From contig NZ_BSRQ01000001.1 of NCBI RefSeq assembly GCF_030268685.1, forward strand, positions 186,001-250,000: a stretch of 64,000 nt of DNA, read 5' to 3'. This document shows positions 16,912 through 24,947 of the stretch, piece by piece (the stretch's first letter is position 1; each line of letters begins with the position of its first letter). The position numbers were made by a program, and so were the translations under genes. The notes beneath the pieces were generated by a model that worked only from the letters and a program-made list of their open reading frames with translations, did no database searches and was not told the DNA's origin. The stretch is from Microtetraspora sp. NBRC 13810. Its GTDB lineage: Bacteria > Actinomycetota > Actinomycetes > Streptosporangiales > Streptosporangiaceae.

Positions 16912-19047
16912 TCAGCCGCCCAGCAACCCGGCAGCACGGGCCCAGCGGTACTTGGCTCCAAGCACCGCCACCGGCTTCTCCGTGGTGTAGGGGTACGCGA
17001 CGATGCCGTGGTCGAAGAGGTACTCACACGCGGCCTCGACCTCGGTGTCGCCGGCGAGCGACGCCACTACAGGCTTGTCGTGTCCGGCCTCGCGGCACTC
17101 CGCGACGATCCGGGCGGCGAGTTCGGCGAATACCATCGGCGGCGTGACGATGGTGTGCCAGTAGCCCAGGATCAGGGAGTGGATGCGAGGGTCGGTCATG
17201 CCGAGCCTGATGGTGTTCTCATAGGTGGTGGGAGGCTCCCCACCCGTGATGTCGATCGGGTTCCCAGCCGCGCCGAACGGCGGGATGTACGCGCGGAACG
17301 CCTGGTCCAGGTCCTCGGGGATGTCCATCAGGGAGAGCCCGTTGTCGGCGCACGCGTCGGAGAGCAGCACACCGGAGCCGCCCGCCGCCGTGATGATGAC
17401 GACGTTCTCGCCCTTCGGCGCGGGCAGCATCGGCAGGGTCCGGGCATATTCCAACATGTCGTTGAGCCCGGGTGCCCGCACGACGCCCGCCTGGCGGAGG
17501 ATGTCGTCGTAGACCTTGTCGTCACCCGCGAGGGCGCCGGTGTGCGAGCTGGCGGCCCGCGCGCCCATGGCGGTGCGGCCGGCCTTCAGCACGATGATCG
17601 GCTTCTCCTTGACGACCCGGCGGGCGACCTCGACGAAGCCGCGGCCGTCCTTCAGGTCCTCAAGGTGCATGGCGATGGCCTTGGTGTTGTCGTCCTGCTC
17701 GAAGAACGTGAGCAGGTCGTCCTCGTCGACGTCGGCCTTGTTGCCGACTCCGACGATCGCCGAGACCCCCATCTTGCTGGTACGGCTGAAGCCGAGGATG
17801 GCCATGCCGATGCCACCGCTCTGCGAGGTCAGTGCGACGCTGCCCTTGACGTCGTACGGAGTGCAGAAGGTGGCGCAGAGGTTCTCGTGCGTGTAGTAGT
17901 AGCCGTAGATGTTGGGGCCGAGCATGCGCACGCCGTGCCGCCTGGCGATCTCGACGATCTCCTCTTGGCCCTCGACGTTGCCGGTCTCGGCGAAGCCCGA
18001 CGGGATCATGATCGCGCCCGCCACGCCCTTGACCCCGACCTCTTCCAGCGCGGCGGGGACGAACTTCGCGGGGATCGCGAAGACGGCCACATCGACGTCG
18101 CCCGGGACCTCGGAGATGCTCGGGTATGCCGGTAGCCCGAGGATCTCGCTGGCCTTGGGGTTGATCGGGTAGATGTGACCCTGGTACCCACCGTTGATCA
18201 GGTTGCGCATCACCGAGTTACCGATCTTGCCGGTCTCGGCGGAGGCGCCGATCACCGCGACGGACCGGGGCTTGAAGATCCGGTTCATCGAGGCGAGGAT
18301 CTGCTCGCGCGGGATCCGCGCCGGCTCGGAGACGGGGCCCTCGGCGAGCAGAATGCGGACGTCCGCGGCGATGGCGCCGCGGGCGTCGGCGAACACCGGA
18401 TTGAGGTCGATCTCGGAGATCTCCGGGAAGTCGATCACCAGTTCGCCCACGCGCGTGATCGTGTCGGCGAGCGCCTCCCGGTCCACCGGCTCCGACCCTC
18501 GCACACCACGCAGCACTTCAGCCGCTTTGATGTCATCCAGCATGGTCCGTGCATCATCGCCTGAAAGCGGCGCCATCCGGAAGGTCACATCGCGAAGTAC
18601 TTCGACGAGAATCCCGCCGAGGCCGAAGGCGACCACCTTCCCGAAGGTCGGGTCGGTGACCGCACCGATGATCACCTCCTGGCCGCCGCCGAGCTGCTTC
18701 TGCACCTGGACGCCGTCGATCGCCGCGGACGCGTTGTACGCGTGGGCGCTGGCCATGATCTTCTCGTAGGCCGCGCGAGCCGCGTCCGCCGAGTCGACGC
18801 CGACGATGACGCCGCCGGCCTCGGTCTTGTGCAGGATGTCCGGCGAGACGATCTTCAGCACCACCGGGAAGCCGATCTCGGTGCCGAGCGAGGCCGCCTC
18901 GTCAGCGGAGGTGGCCAGACCCTCGCCCGGTGTCGCTATGCCGTACGCGTCGCAGATCCTCTTGCCCTCGGGCGCGGTGAGGGCCGTGCGGCCCTCGGCC
19001 TTCGCCTTGTCGAGGATCTCGCGTACCGCGGTCTGGTCATGAGCCAT
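16912..19047 (-). CDS. NDP-forming acyl-CoA synthetase, fused subunits in beta-alpha order
   Basis: This 711-residue enzyme of the acetate-CoA ligase (ADP-forming) superfamily has an N-terminal ATP-grasp domain (about 15-235, GFPVVLKIVSPDILHKTEAG), then a CoA-binding Rossmann domain (about 255-385, VAVIGASAETGKIGNSVMRN) and a ligase domain with SSHTGALAGDD, whose His is the phosphorylated residue. Many bacterial fused members have the reverse domain order. It starts three bases after frc with GGAGTGA upstream. Position inside the oxalate operon suggests activation of oxalate (or recovery of formyl-CoA energy) with ATP or ADP, but specificity cannot be read from sequence. Confidence 0.88.
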   Translation of the reverse strand: MAHDQTAVREILDKAKAEGRTALTAPEGKRICDAYGIATPGEGLATSADEAASLGTEIGFPVVLKIVSPDILHKTEAGGVIVGVDSADAARAAYEKIMASAHAYNASAAIDGVQVQKQLGGGQEVIIGAVTDPTFGKVVAFGLGGILVEVLRDVTFRMAPLSGDDARTMLDDIKAAEVLRGVRGSEPVDREALADTITRVGELVIDFPEISEIDLNPVFADARGAIAADVRILLAEGPVSEPARIPREQILASMNRIFKPRSVAVIGASAETGKIGNSVMRNLINGGYQGHIYPINPKASEILGLPAYPSISEVPGDVDVAVFAIPAKFVPAALEEVGVKGVAGAIMIPSGFAETGNVEGQEEIVEIARRHGVRMLGPNIYGYYYTHENLCATFCTPYDVKGSVALTSQSGGIGMAILGFSRTSKMGVSAIVGVGNKADVDEDDLLTFFEQDDNTKAIAMHLEDLKDGRGFVEVARRVVKEKPIIVLKAGRTAMGARAASSHTGALAGDDKVYDDILRQAGVVRAPGLNDMLEYARTLPMLPAPKGENVVIITAAGGSGVLLSDACADNGLSLMDIPEDLDQAFRAYIPPFGAAGNPIDITGGEPPTTYENTIRLGMTDPRIHSLILGYWHTIVTPPMVFAELAARIVAECREAGHDKPVVASLAGDTEVEAACEYLFDHGIVAYPYTTEKPVAVLGAKYRWARAAGLLGG

Positions 19048-19050
19048 GAC

Positions 19051-20280
19051 TCAGATCACTCCGTTCGTTTTGAACTCAGCTAGGCGCCCGGGCTCGATCC
19101 CGAGTTCGCCGGCGTAGACCTCTTCGTTGTGCTCGCCGAGAAGAGGCGACCTGACCACGTCGACAGGCGAGTCCGACAGCTGGAGCGGGCTGCCGACGGT
19201 CGTGTACGTGCCGCGCTCGGGGTGGTCGACCGACACGATCAGGCCGTTGTCCCGGAGCGTCTCATCTTCGATCAGTTCCTTCGTGGACAGGATGGGACCG
19301 CACGGGATGTTCTCCGCGTTGAGCCGGTCCAGCACCTCCCACTTGCCGAGGCTGCTGCTCCAGTCCTCGATGAGCTGGAACATCTTGTCCAGCTTGGGCA
19401 GCCGGGACTCGGGGGTCGCCCACTCCGGGTCGTCCGCGAGCTCCGGCCGGCCGATGATCCTGGCCAGCGGGGCCCAGCCGACCGGCTGGACGATGACGTA
19501 GACGTAGTCGTTGGGACCGCCGGGGGCGCAGCGCACCGCCCAGCCCGGCTGGCCGCCGCCGGAGGCGTTGCCCGAACGCGGCACCTCGTCGCCGAAGTCC
19601 TCGTTGGGGTACTCCGCCAGCGCGCCGTGCGCCAGCCGCTGCTGGTCGCGCAGCTTGACCCGGCACAGGTTCAGCACGGCGTGCTGCATGGCCACCTGCA
19701 CCCGCTGGCCGCGGCCGGTCTGCTCACGCTGGTAGAGCGCGGCGAGGATGCCGGCCACCGCGTGGATGCCGGTCCCGGAGTCACCGATCTGGGCACCGGT
19801 CGCGGTCGGCGGGCCGTCCTCGAAGCCGGTGGTGGACATGGAGCCGCCCATGGCCTGGGCGACCACCTCGTACGCCTTGTAGTTGGCGTACTTGCCGGTG
19901 CCGAAGCCCTTGATCGAGGCGTAGATCAGGCGCGGGTTGAGCTCCTGGAGCCGCTCCCAGGTGAAGCCCATGCGATCGACCGCGCCCGGCCCGAAGTTCT
20001 CCACCATGATGTCGGACTTGCGGACCAGCTCCGTGAAGATCTCCTTGCCCTCGGGAGACTTCGTGTTGAGCGTGACGCTGCGCTTGTTGGAGTTCAGCAT
20101 CGTGAAGTAGAGGCTGTCCACGTCCGGCAGGTCGCGGAGCTGCTTCCGGGTGATGTCACCGGACGGCGCCTCGACCTTGAGCACGTCGGCGCCGAGCCAT
20201 GCGAGCAGCTGGGTCGCGGAGGGACCCGACTGCACGTGTGTCATGTCGAGGACACGGACGCCTTCCAACGCCTTGGTCAT
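19051..20280 (-). CDS. frc: Formyl-CoA:oxalate CoA-transferase (class III)
   Basis: This 409-residue class III CoA-transferase transfers CoA from formyl-CoA, or a related donor, to oxalate. From memory of the Oxalobacter formigenes enzyme the match runs end to end: Gln17 in HVQSGP, catalytic Asp at 167 in AQIGDSGTG (Asp169 there) and the glycine loop ASGGGQPGW near 239-247. The position matching Trp48 of that enzyme is Gln here (TRKQL), a substrate-pocket change that could alter the CoA donor. It lies 13 bases after the decarboxylase and 3 before the CoA ligase. This gene is the strongest single piece of evidence that the island handles oxalate. Confidence 0.94.
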   Translation of the reverse strand: MTKALEGVRVLDMTHVQSGPSATQLLAWLGADVLKVEAPSGDITRKQLRDLPDVDSLYFTMLNSNKRSVTLNTKSPEGKEIFTELVRKSDIMVENFGPGAVDRMGFTWERLQELNPRLIYASIKGFGTGKYANYKAYEVVAQAMGGSMSTTGFEDGPPTATGAQIGDSGTGIHAVAGILAALYQREQTGRGQRVQVAMQHAVLNLCRVKLRDQQRLAHGALAEYPNEDFGDEVPRSGNASGGGQPGWAVRCAPGGPNDYVYVIVQPVGWAPLARIIGRPELADDPEWATPESRLPKLDKMFQLIEDWSSSLGKWEVLDRLNAENIPCGPILSTKELIEDETLRDNGLIVSVDHPERGTYTTVGSPLQLSDSPVDVVRSPLLGEHNEEVYAGELGIEPGRLAEFKTNGVI

Positions 20281-20293
20281 CGCGGCACCCCCA

Positions 20294-22009
20294 TCACTTG
20301 TACATGGTCTGGTTCATGGTCCCGGGGGCGTACACCTCCGGGTCGACCCACACGTTGATCAGCGAGGGCTTGCCGGACTCGCGGGCGCGCTCCAGGGCCG
20401 GCCGGATCTCCGCCGGGCTGTGCACCTCCTCGCCGTAGCCGCCGAGCATCTTGGCGAACTCGCTGTAACGGACGTCGCCGAGCGTGTTGCCGACGCGGCC
20501 GCGGTCCTCGCCGTACTTCTGGATCTGGCCGTAGCGGATCTGGTTCATCGACGAGTTGTTGCCGACGATCCCGACGAACGGCAGGTTGTAGCGGACCAGG
20601 GTCTCGAAGTCCCAGCCGGTGAGGCTGAAGGCTCCGTCACCGAAGAGGGCCACGACCTCCTTGTCGGGCCGGGCGTACTTCGCGGCGAGCACGAAGGGAA
20701 CGCCGACCCCGAGGGTGCCCAGCGGGCCCGGGTCCATCCAGTGGCCGGGCGACTTGGGCTGGACGACCTGGCCGGAGAAGGTGACGATGTCGCCGCCGTC
20801 GCCGATGTAGATCGAGTCCTCGGTGAGGAACTCGTTGATCTCGTGGACCAGGCGGTAGGGATCGATCGGCTCGGAGTCCGAGAGCTGGCGGGGCAGCCGC
20901 TTCTCGTACGCCTGGGTCTCGACCGCGCGCAGCTCCTCCAGCCACGCCTTGCGGCTGGCGGCGCCGTTGCTGACCCGGCCGCTGGCGGCCTGGAACACCG
21001 AGGAGAGGACGAGGTCGGCGTCGCCGACGATCCCGAGATCGATGTCGCGGTTCTTGCCGACCGTGCGGTAGTCGAGGTCGATCTGCACCACGGTCGCGTT
21101 CGGCGAGAGCCGCTTGCCGTAGCCCATCCGGAAGTCGAACGGGGTGCCGACGATGATGATCAGGTCGGCGTTGGTGAAGGCGTACCGGCGGGAGAGCTGG
21201 AAGTGGTGCGGGTCGCCGGGGGGCAGGGTGCCACGGCCCGCGCCGTTCATGTACGCGGGGACGTTGAGCCCGCGCACCAGGTCGATCGCGGAGTCGGTGG
21301 CCCGGGTGGTCCACACCTGGCTGCCCAGCAGGATGCACGGCTTGCTGGCGTTGACCAGCAGGTCGGCGAGCTTCTCGATCGCCTCGGGGTCGCCCGCCTG
21401 GCGGGTGGACGCCCGGTAGGCGCCGGCCTTCGGGATCCGGGCCTTCTCCACCGGGACGCTCGCGTCCAGGATGTCCCTGGGGATCTCCAGGAAGGAGGGA
21501 CCGGGGGCACCGTGGTAGCACTCGCGGAACGCCATCGACACGATGTCGGCCACCCGCTCGGTGCTGGGCACCGTGGCGGCGAACTTGCTGATCGGCGTGA
21601 TCATGTCAACGTGCGGCAGGTCCTGCAGGGAACCCATCTTGTGCTGGCTCAGCGCACCCTGACCACCGATGAGCAGCATCGGGCTCTCCGCGCGGAACGC
21701 GTTGGCGATGCCGGTCACCGCGTCGGTGGTGCCCGGCCCCGCGGTCACCACGGCACAACCGGGCTTGCCGGTGATCCGGGCGTAGCCGTCGGCCGCGTGC
21801 GCCGCCACCTGCTCGTGGCGTACGTCGACGACCTCGATCCCCTCATCTACGCAGCCGTCATAGATATCGATGATGTGGCCGCCGCACAGGGTGAAGATCA
21901 CATCAACGCCCTCGGCCTTGAGCGCTTTCGCCACCAAATGGCCGCCGGAGATCACCTCGGGTTCGCGAACCGTGAGCGGGGGTGTGCTCTCGGGCGCAGT
22001 CTTGGTCAT
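20294..22009 (-). CDS. ThDP-dependent decarboxylase, inferred to act on oxalyl-CoA but divergent
   Basis: This 571-residue ThDP enzyme has the three usual domains: PYR ([19 protein letters not shown], activating Glu66 in VRHEQ), a central domain, and PP with [14 protein letters not shown] and VGNNSS. By context, ahead of frc, it should decarboxylate oxalyl-CoA to formyl-CoA. By sequence it is not a close copy of the Oxalobacter enzyme: the start of the PYR domain and the C-terminus ([12 protein letters not shown]) look more like IlvG/acetolactate-synthase-like proteins of actinobacteria. I chose the ATG at 22009 for its GGAGAGGA; another in-frame ATG at 22057 lies in the operator. A 2-hydroxyacyl-CoA lyase-type activity is an alternative. 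Confidence 0.82.
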   Translation of the reverse strand: MTKTAPESTPPLTVREPEVISGGHLVAKALKAEGVDVIFTLCGGHIIDIYDGCVDEGIEVVDVRHEQVAAHAADGYARITGKPGCAVVTAGPGTTDAVTGIANAFRAESPMLLIGGQGALSQHKMGSLQDLPHVDMITPISKFAATVPSTERVADIVSMAFRECYHGAPGPSFLEIPRDILDASVPVEKARIPKAGAYRASTRQAGDPEAIEKLADLLVNASKPCILLGSQVWTTRATDSAIDLVRGLNVPAYMNGAGRGTLPPGDPHHFQLSRRYAFTNADLIIIVGTPFDFRMGYGKRLSPNATVVQIDLDYRTVGKNRDIDLGIVGDADLVLSSVFQAASGRVSNGAASRKAWLEELRAVETQAYEKRLPRQLSDSEPIDPYRLVHEINEFLTEDSIYIGDGGDIVTFSGQVVQPKSPGHWMDPGPLGTLGVGVPFVLAAKYARPDKEVVALFGDGAFSLTGWDFETLVRYNLPFVGIVGNNSSMNQIRYGQIQKYGEDRGRVGNTLGDVRYSEFAKMLGGYGEEVHSPAEIRPALERARESGKPSLINVWVDPEVYAPGTMNQTMYK

Positions 22010-22054
22010 GGGGTCCTCTCCTATCTCGCCGCCTAAGCGGAATCCAGTCCTCTG

Positions 22055-22072
22055 CATACTGCATACCGTATG
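22055..22072 (-). promoter_or_regulatory. Operator of the decarboxylase-frc-ligase-transport unit
   Basis: CATACTGCATACCGTATG matches 15 of 16 defined bases of the island operator, one of the two best copies. On the minus strand its core TATGCA could be the -10, but no good -35 is visible. It lies 46 bases upstream of the chosen start and overlaps an alternative in-frame ATG at 22057, raising the same leaderless possibility as for the antiporter. Confidence 0.7.
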
Positions 22073-22227
22073 TGCGGTGTCTCAATGGTTATCGCGACGT
22101 TCCGTCCATGTCTAGACCTTCGCTCCACAGACCTTCACGTCGCCGCCCGGCACGTCTCGCCGTACCGGGAGCATGCCGCGGCCGGCCGTACGGTACGGCA
22201 CCGCACGCGCCGTCCGCACGGCCCTGT

Positions 22228-23418
22228 TCACCCGGGCAGATCCAGCAACTCGACAGGCTCACCCTGCCAGCCCGGCGGCACGACGGCCAGAGCCTCGGCC
22301 AGAGCCGCGCCCCACAACGTGCCCGGCCGGTCATGGCCGACGGGCGCCGCACCGCGCTCGGTACGGCGGACCGCCACCAGCCGGGTGTCGTACGGGCGCG
22401 GCCGGACCTCGCCCATGATCGCCGACCGTGATCCCACCGGGAACGGGCGGCCCTCCAGCCCCGCGAGCACCGGCACGAGCAAGGTCATGGCGGCGACCAG
22501 GGCGGCATAGGGGTTGCCGGGCAGCCCGACCAGGACCCGGCCGTCCGGCAGCCGGGCCAGCACCTGCGGATGCCCCGGACGGCACGCCACGCCGGCGACG
22601 AGCACCTTGGCGCCGAGCTCGGCGAGCACGGCCCGCAGATGGTCGGCCGGGCCGACCGACGACGCGCCGCAGACCGCCACCACGTCGGCGTCGCTCCCCG
22701 CGATCGCGCGGGTGAGCGCGTCGGCCGTGTCACCGACCCTGAGCGCCCCGCCGAGGGAGCCCCCGGCCCAGCTCACCAGCCCGGGCAGCATGGGACCGAT
22801 CGCGTCGCGGACGCGGCCCCTGCCGGGCAGCCCGAAGGGGACGACCTCGTCACCGGTGACGAGCGCGGTCACCCTGGGCAGCGGGTGCACGGTGAGCGTG
22901 TCATGGCCCAGACTGGCGGCCAGCCCGAGGAGCGCGGGCGTCACTCGCGCCCCCGCCGCCACGATATGGTGCCCCTCCGGGCAGTCCTCGCCTCTCCTGC
23001 GGATGTGGCGGCCCGGCGCGATCTCTCCCGCGACCATGTCGCCCAGCCGTGCCGACTCCTCGATCGGCAGCACGGCCTCCGTGCCCAGGGGCACCTCCGC
23101 GCCGGTCGCGATCTCCACCGCGGAACCGGGCTCAAGCAGCCGGTCGTAACGCTCCCGCCCGGCCAGCACTCCGCCGACCACCTGCCACGGCGGCCGGCCG
23201 GCCACCGCGTAGCCGTCCATCGCCGCCGTGTCGAATCCGGGGAGCGCGACGAGCGATCTCAGCGGCGCCGCGAGCCTCAGGCCCGCCGCCTCGCGCAGCG
23301 ACGTTTCGGCGGGTGGTAACGGGGTCGCCGCCCGCCACGCGGTCCAGCGCGCCACCTCCCAGGGTGTGGCCGTCGAGAGGATCTGGGGCCCGTCGTCGAC
23401 AGCACGAACGAGCGTCAT
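22228..23418 (-). CDS. moeA: MoeA-like molybdopterin molybdenumtransferase
   Basis: This 396-residue MoeA homologue would insert molybdate into adenylated molybdopterin in the cytoplasm. Landmarks are LPGFDTAAMDGYAV (about 58-71), VPLGTEAVLPIE, GRHIRRRGED (near 137-146), VTALVTGDEVV, CGASSVGPADHL (the molybdopterin-binding motif, usually GGxSVG) and VGLPGNPYAALV. Length is family-typical. It is divergent from the PanE-like gene, with an island operator in the 77-base gap. Co-regulation suggests supply of cofactor to a molybdenum formate dehydrogenase during oxalate use. A housekeeping moeA probably exists elsewhere; this would be an island-dedicated copy. Confidence 0.9.
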   Translation of the reverse strand: MTLVRAVDDGPQILSTATPWEVARWTAWRAATPLPPAETSLREAAGLRLAAPLRSLVALPGFDTAAMDGYAVAGRPPWQVVGGVLAGRERYDRLLEPGSAVEIATGAEVPLGTEAVLPIEESARLGDMVAGEIAPGRHIRRRGEDCPEGHHIVAAGARVTPALLGLAASLGHDTLTVHPLPRVTALVTGDEVVPFGLPGRGRVRDAIGPMLPGLVSWAGGSLGGALRVGDTADALTRAIAGSDADVVAVCGASSVGPADHLRAVLAELGAKVLVAGVACRPGHPQVLARLPDGRVLVGLPGNPYAALVAAMTLLVPVLAGLEGRPFPVGSRSAIMGEVRPRPYDTRLVAVRRTERGAAPVGHDRPGTLWGAALAEALAVVPPGWQGEPVELLDLPG

Positions 23419-23433
23419 GGGCTCACCCCTTCC

Positions 23434-23467
23434 TTGACCCTCATAATTCCATACTGTATACCGAATG
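23434..23467 (+). promoter_or_regulatory. Promoter and operator between moeA and the PanE-like gene
   Basis: The operator CATACTGTATACCGAATG (23450-23467) matches 15 of 16 defined bases. In the plus direction TTGACC (23434-23439) and TATACC (23457-23462) are exactly 17 bp apart, the clearest promoter of the island, with its -10 inside the operator. The gap is shared with the divergent moeA gene. Confidence 0.72.
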
Positions 23468-23495
23468 CAAGGGGCATGCGAGAACGGAGCTGATT

Positions 23496-24494
23496 TTGCG
23501 AGTCGCTGTTCTTGGCGCCGGCGCCATCGGCGCGTACGTCGGCGCCGCCCTTCACAGGGCGGGAGTCGAAGTCCACCTGATCGCCCGCGGTCCGCACCTT
23601 CGCGAGCTGCAAACCAACGGAGTGCGCGTGCTCAGCCCGCGCGGCGACTTCTCCGCCCGTCCGAACGCAACCGACGACCCCGTGGAGGTCGGCCCAGTCG
23701 ACTATGTCTTCCTCGGTCTGAAGGCCAACTCCTACGCGGCCGCCGGACCGATGATCAAGCCGTTGCTGCACGAGACCACGGGCATCATCGCAGCACAGAA
23801 CGGCATCCCCTGGTGGTATTTCCACTGCCTGCCGGGACCGTACCAGAACTACCGGATCCAGAGTGTCGACCCGGGCGGCTCGGTCACCGAGGCGCTGCCG
23901 CTGGAACGCGCGATCGGCTGCGTGGTCTATGCGGCGACCGAGATCGAGTCTCCAGGGGTGATCCGCCACCTGGAGGGCACCCGGTTCTCCATCGGGGAGC
24001 CGGACGGCACCATCTCCCCGCGATGTGTCCAGTTCAGCGAGGCCATGATCGCCGGTGGCCTCAAGTGCCCGGTCGAGGCCGACCTTCGCCACGACATCTG
24101 GGTGAAGCTGATGGGGAACATCGCCTTCAACCCGATCAGCGCGCTCGCCCGGGCGACGATGGTCGGCATCGCCCGGCACGGCGGCACCCGCGAGCTGGTC
24201 ATGACGATGATGCGCGAAACGCTGGACGTCGCCCAGCGGGTCGGCTGCACGCCGAACATCTCGATCGAGAAGCGGCTGGCCGGCGCCGAGCGCACCGGGG
24301 AGCACAAGACCTCGACCCTGCAGGACCTGGAGAAGGGCAAGCCACTCGAACTCGACGTGCTCCTGGCCGCCGTCGTCGAGCTGGCCGACCTGACCGGCGC
24401 CGAGATCCCCACCCTGCGTGCGATCCACGCGGTGGCGGATCTGCTGAACGAGGGAATCACCGCACAACCGCCGGTCGCCACTCGTGCGGTGTGA
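23496..24494 (+). CDS. 2-dehydropantoate 2-reductase family protein; candidate oxalyl-CoA reductase
   Basis: This 332-residue NAD(P)H-dependent reductase of the ketopantoate reductase family has VAVLGAGAIGAYVG at the start, the catalytic Lys/Asn block DIWVKLMGNIAFNP (near 200) and STLQDLEKGKPLELD near 280, as in PanE. The start is a TTG with GGAG seven bases upstream. Under an island operator, pantothenate synthesis is an unlikely job. In Methylobacterium extorquens a PanE-like protein (PanE2) reduces oxalyl-CoA to glyoxylate, and that reaction would link the oxalyl-CoA genes to gcl, hyi and garR here. That assignment is inference from context and precedent; the fold is certain. Confidence 0.85.
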   Translation: MRVAVLGAGAIGAYVGAALHRAGVEVHLIARGPHLRELQTNGVRVLSPRGDFSARPNATDDPVEVGPVDYVFLGLKANSYAAAGPMIKPLLHETTGIIAAQNGIPWWYFHCLPGPYQNYRIQSVDPGGSVTEALPLERAIGCVVYAATEIESPGVIRHLEGTRFSIGEPDGTISPRCVQFSEAMIAGGLKCPVEADLRHDIWVKLMGNIAFNPISALARATMVGIARHGGTRELVMTMMRETLDVAQRVGCTPNISIEKRLAGAERTGEHKTSTLQDLEKGKPLELDVLLAAVVELADLTGAEIPTLRAIHAVADLLNEGITAQPPVATRAV

Positions 24495-24518
24495 CCTTGT
24501 CTGTCCGGTCACCATTGG

Positions 24519-24536
24519 CATACCGTAGACTGCATA
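24519..24536 (+). promoter_or_regulatory. Operator upstream of a 36-codon ORF and fdhD
   Basis: CATACCGTAGACTGCATA matches 13 of 16 defined bases of the island operator. It lies 22 bases before the small ORF at 24559 and 412 bases before fdhD. No clear -35/-10 pair is visible at standard spacing. It would bring the formate dehydrogenase accessory gene under the same control. Confidence 0.5.
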
Positions 24537-24558
24537 CAGAGACGACGAAGGGGTCGGC

Positions 24559-24669
24559 ATGAGTGCGAAGCGCGCCGAACCATATGACCGCCTCACCCAT
24601 GAGACGCACCATGCCGGGCGGAAGTTCACCCGTGTGGTCATAGGCATTATGCCCGCCGGGACCGGGTGA
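24559..24669 (+). CDS. Possible 36-aa small protein behind operator 5
   Basis: An ATG with GAAGGGG five bases upstream opens a 36-codon frame (MSAKRAEPYDRLTHETHHAG, then a basic/hydrophobic end IGIMPAGTG). It starts right after an island operator and before fdhD. I do not recognise it. It could be a leader peptide, a short regulon protein or the remnant of a longer gene. Several codons end in A or T, unlike firm genes nearby, which lowers confidence. Confidence 0.35.
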   Translation: MSAKRAEPYDRLTHETHHAGRKFTRVVIGIMPAGTG

Positions 24670-24947
24670 CAGATGGACCCTCGGTTCCGCGACGCCGGAC
24701 CGACGGCCGAGGAGCGCGCCCCCCGGGCGCGCTTCTCGGTTCGCCCGGGTCACCCATCCCGCGACGGGTACCTCACATGAGGACAAGCAGTCGTAAACCG
24801 CCATGATCTGCACCTACTGTGGAGGAGGTCGTACCATCGCTCTCCACCAGAGGACCGGCAGCTCATGCAAGAGACCTCACCGCACGACCTGCGCACCACG
24901 AGCAGGTTCTGCTCCCCGCAGGCACACCGCGCAGAAGGACTGATCCG
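24670..24947. other. Gap before fdhD
   Basis: These 278 bases hold no ORF that I can support. The frame entering fdhD upstream of its ATG lacks an RBS and family resemblance. A promoter nearer to fdhD may lie here but none is clear. Confidence 0.35.
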
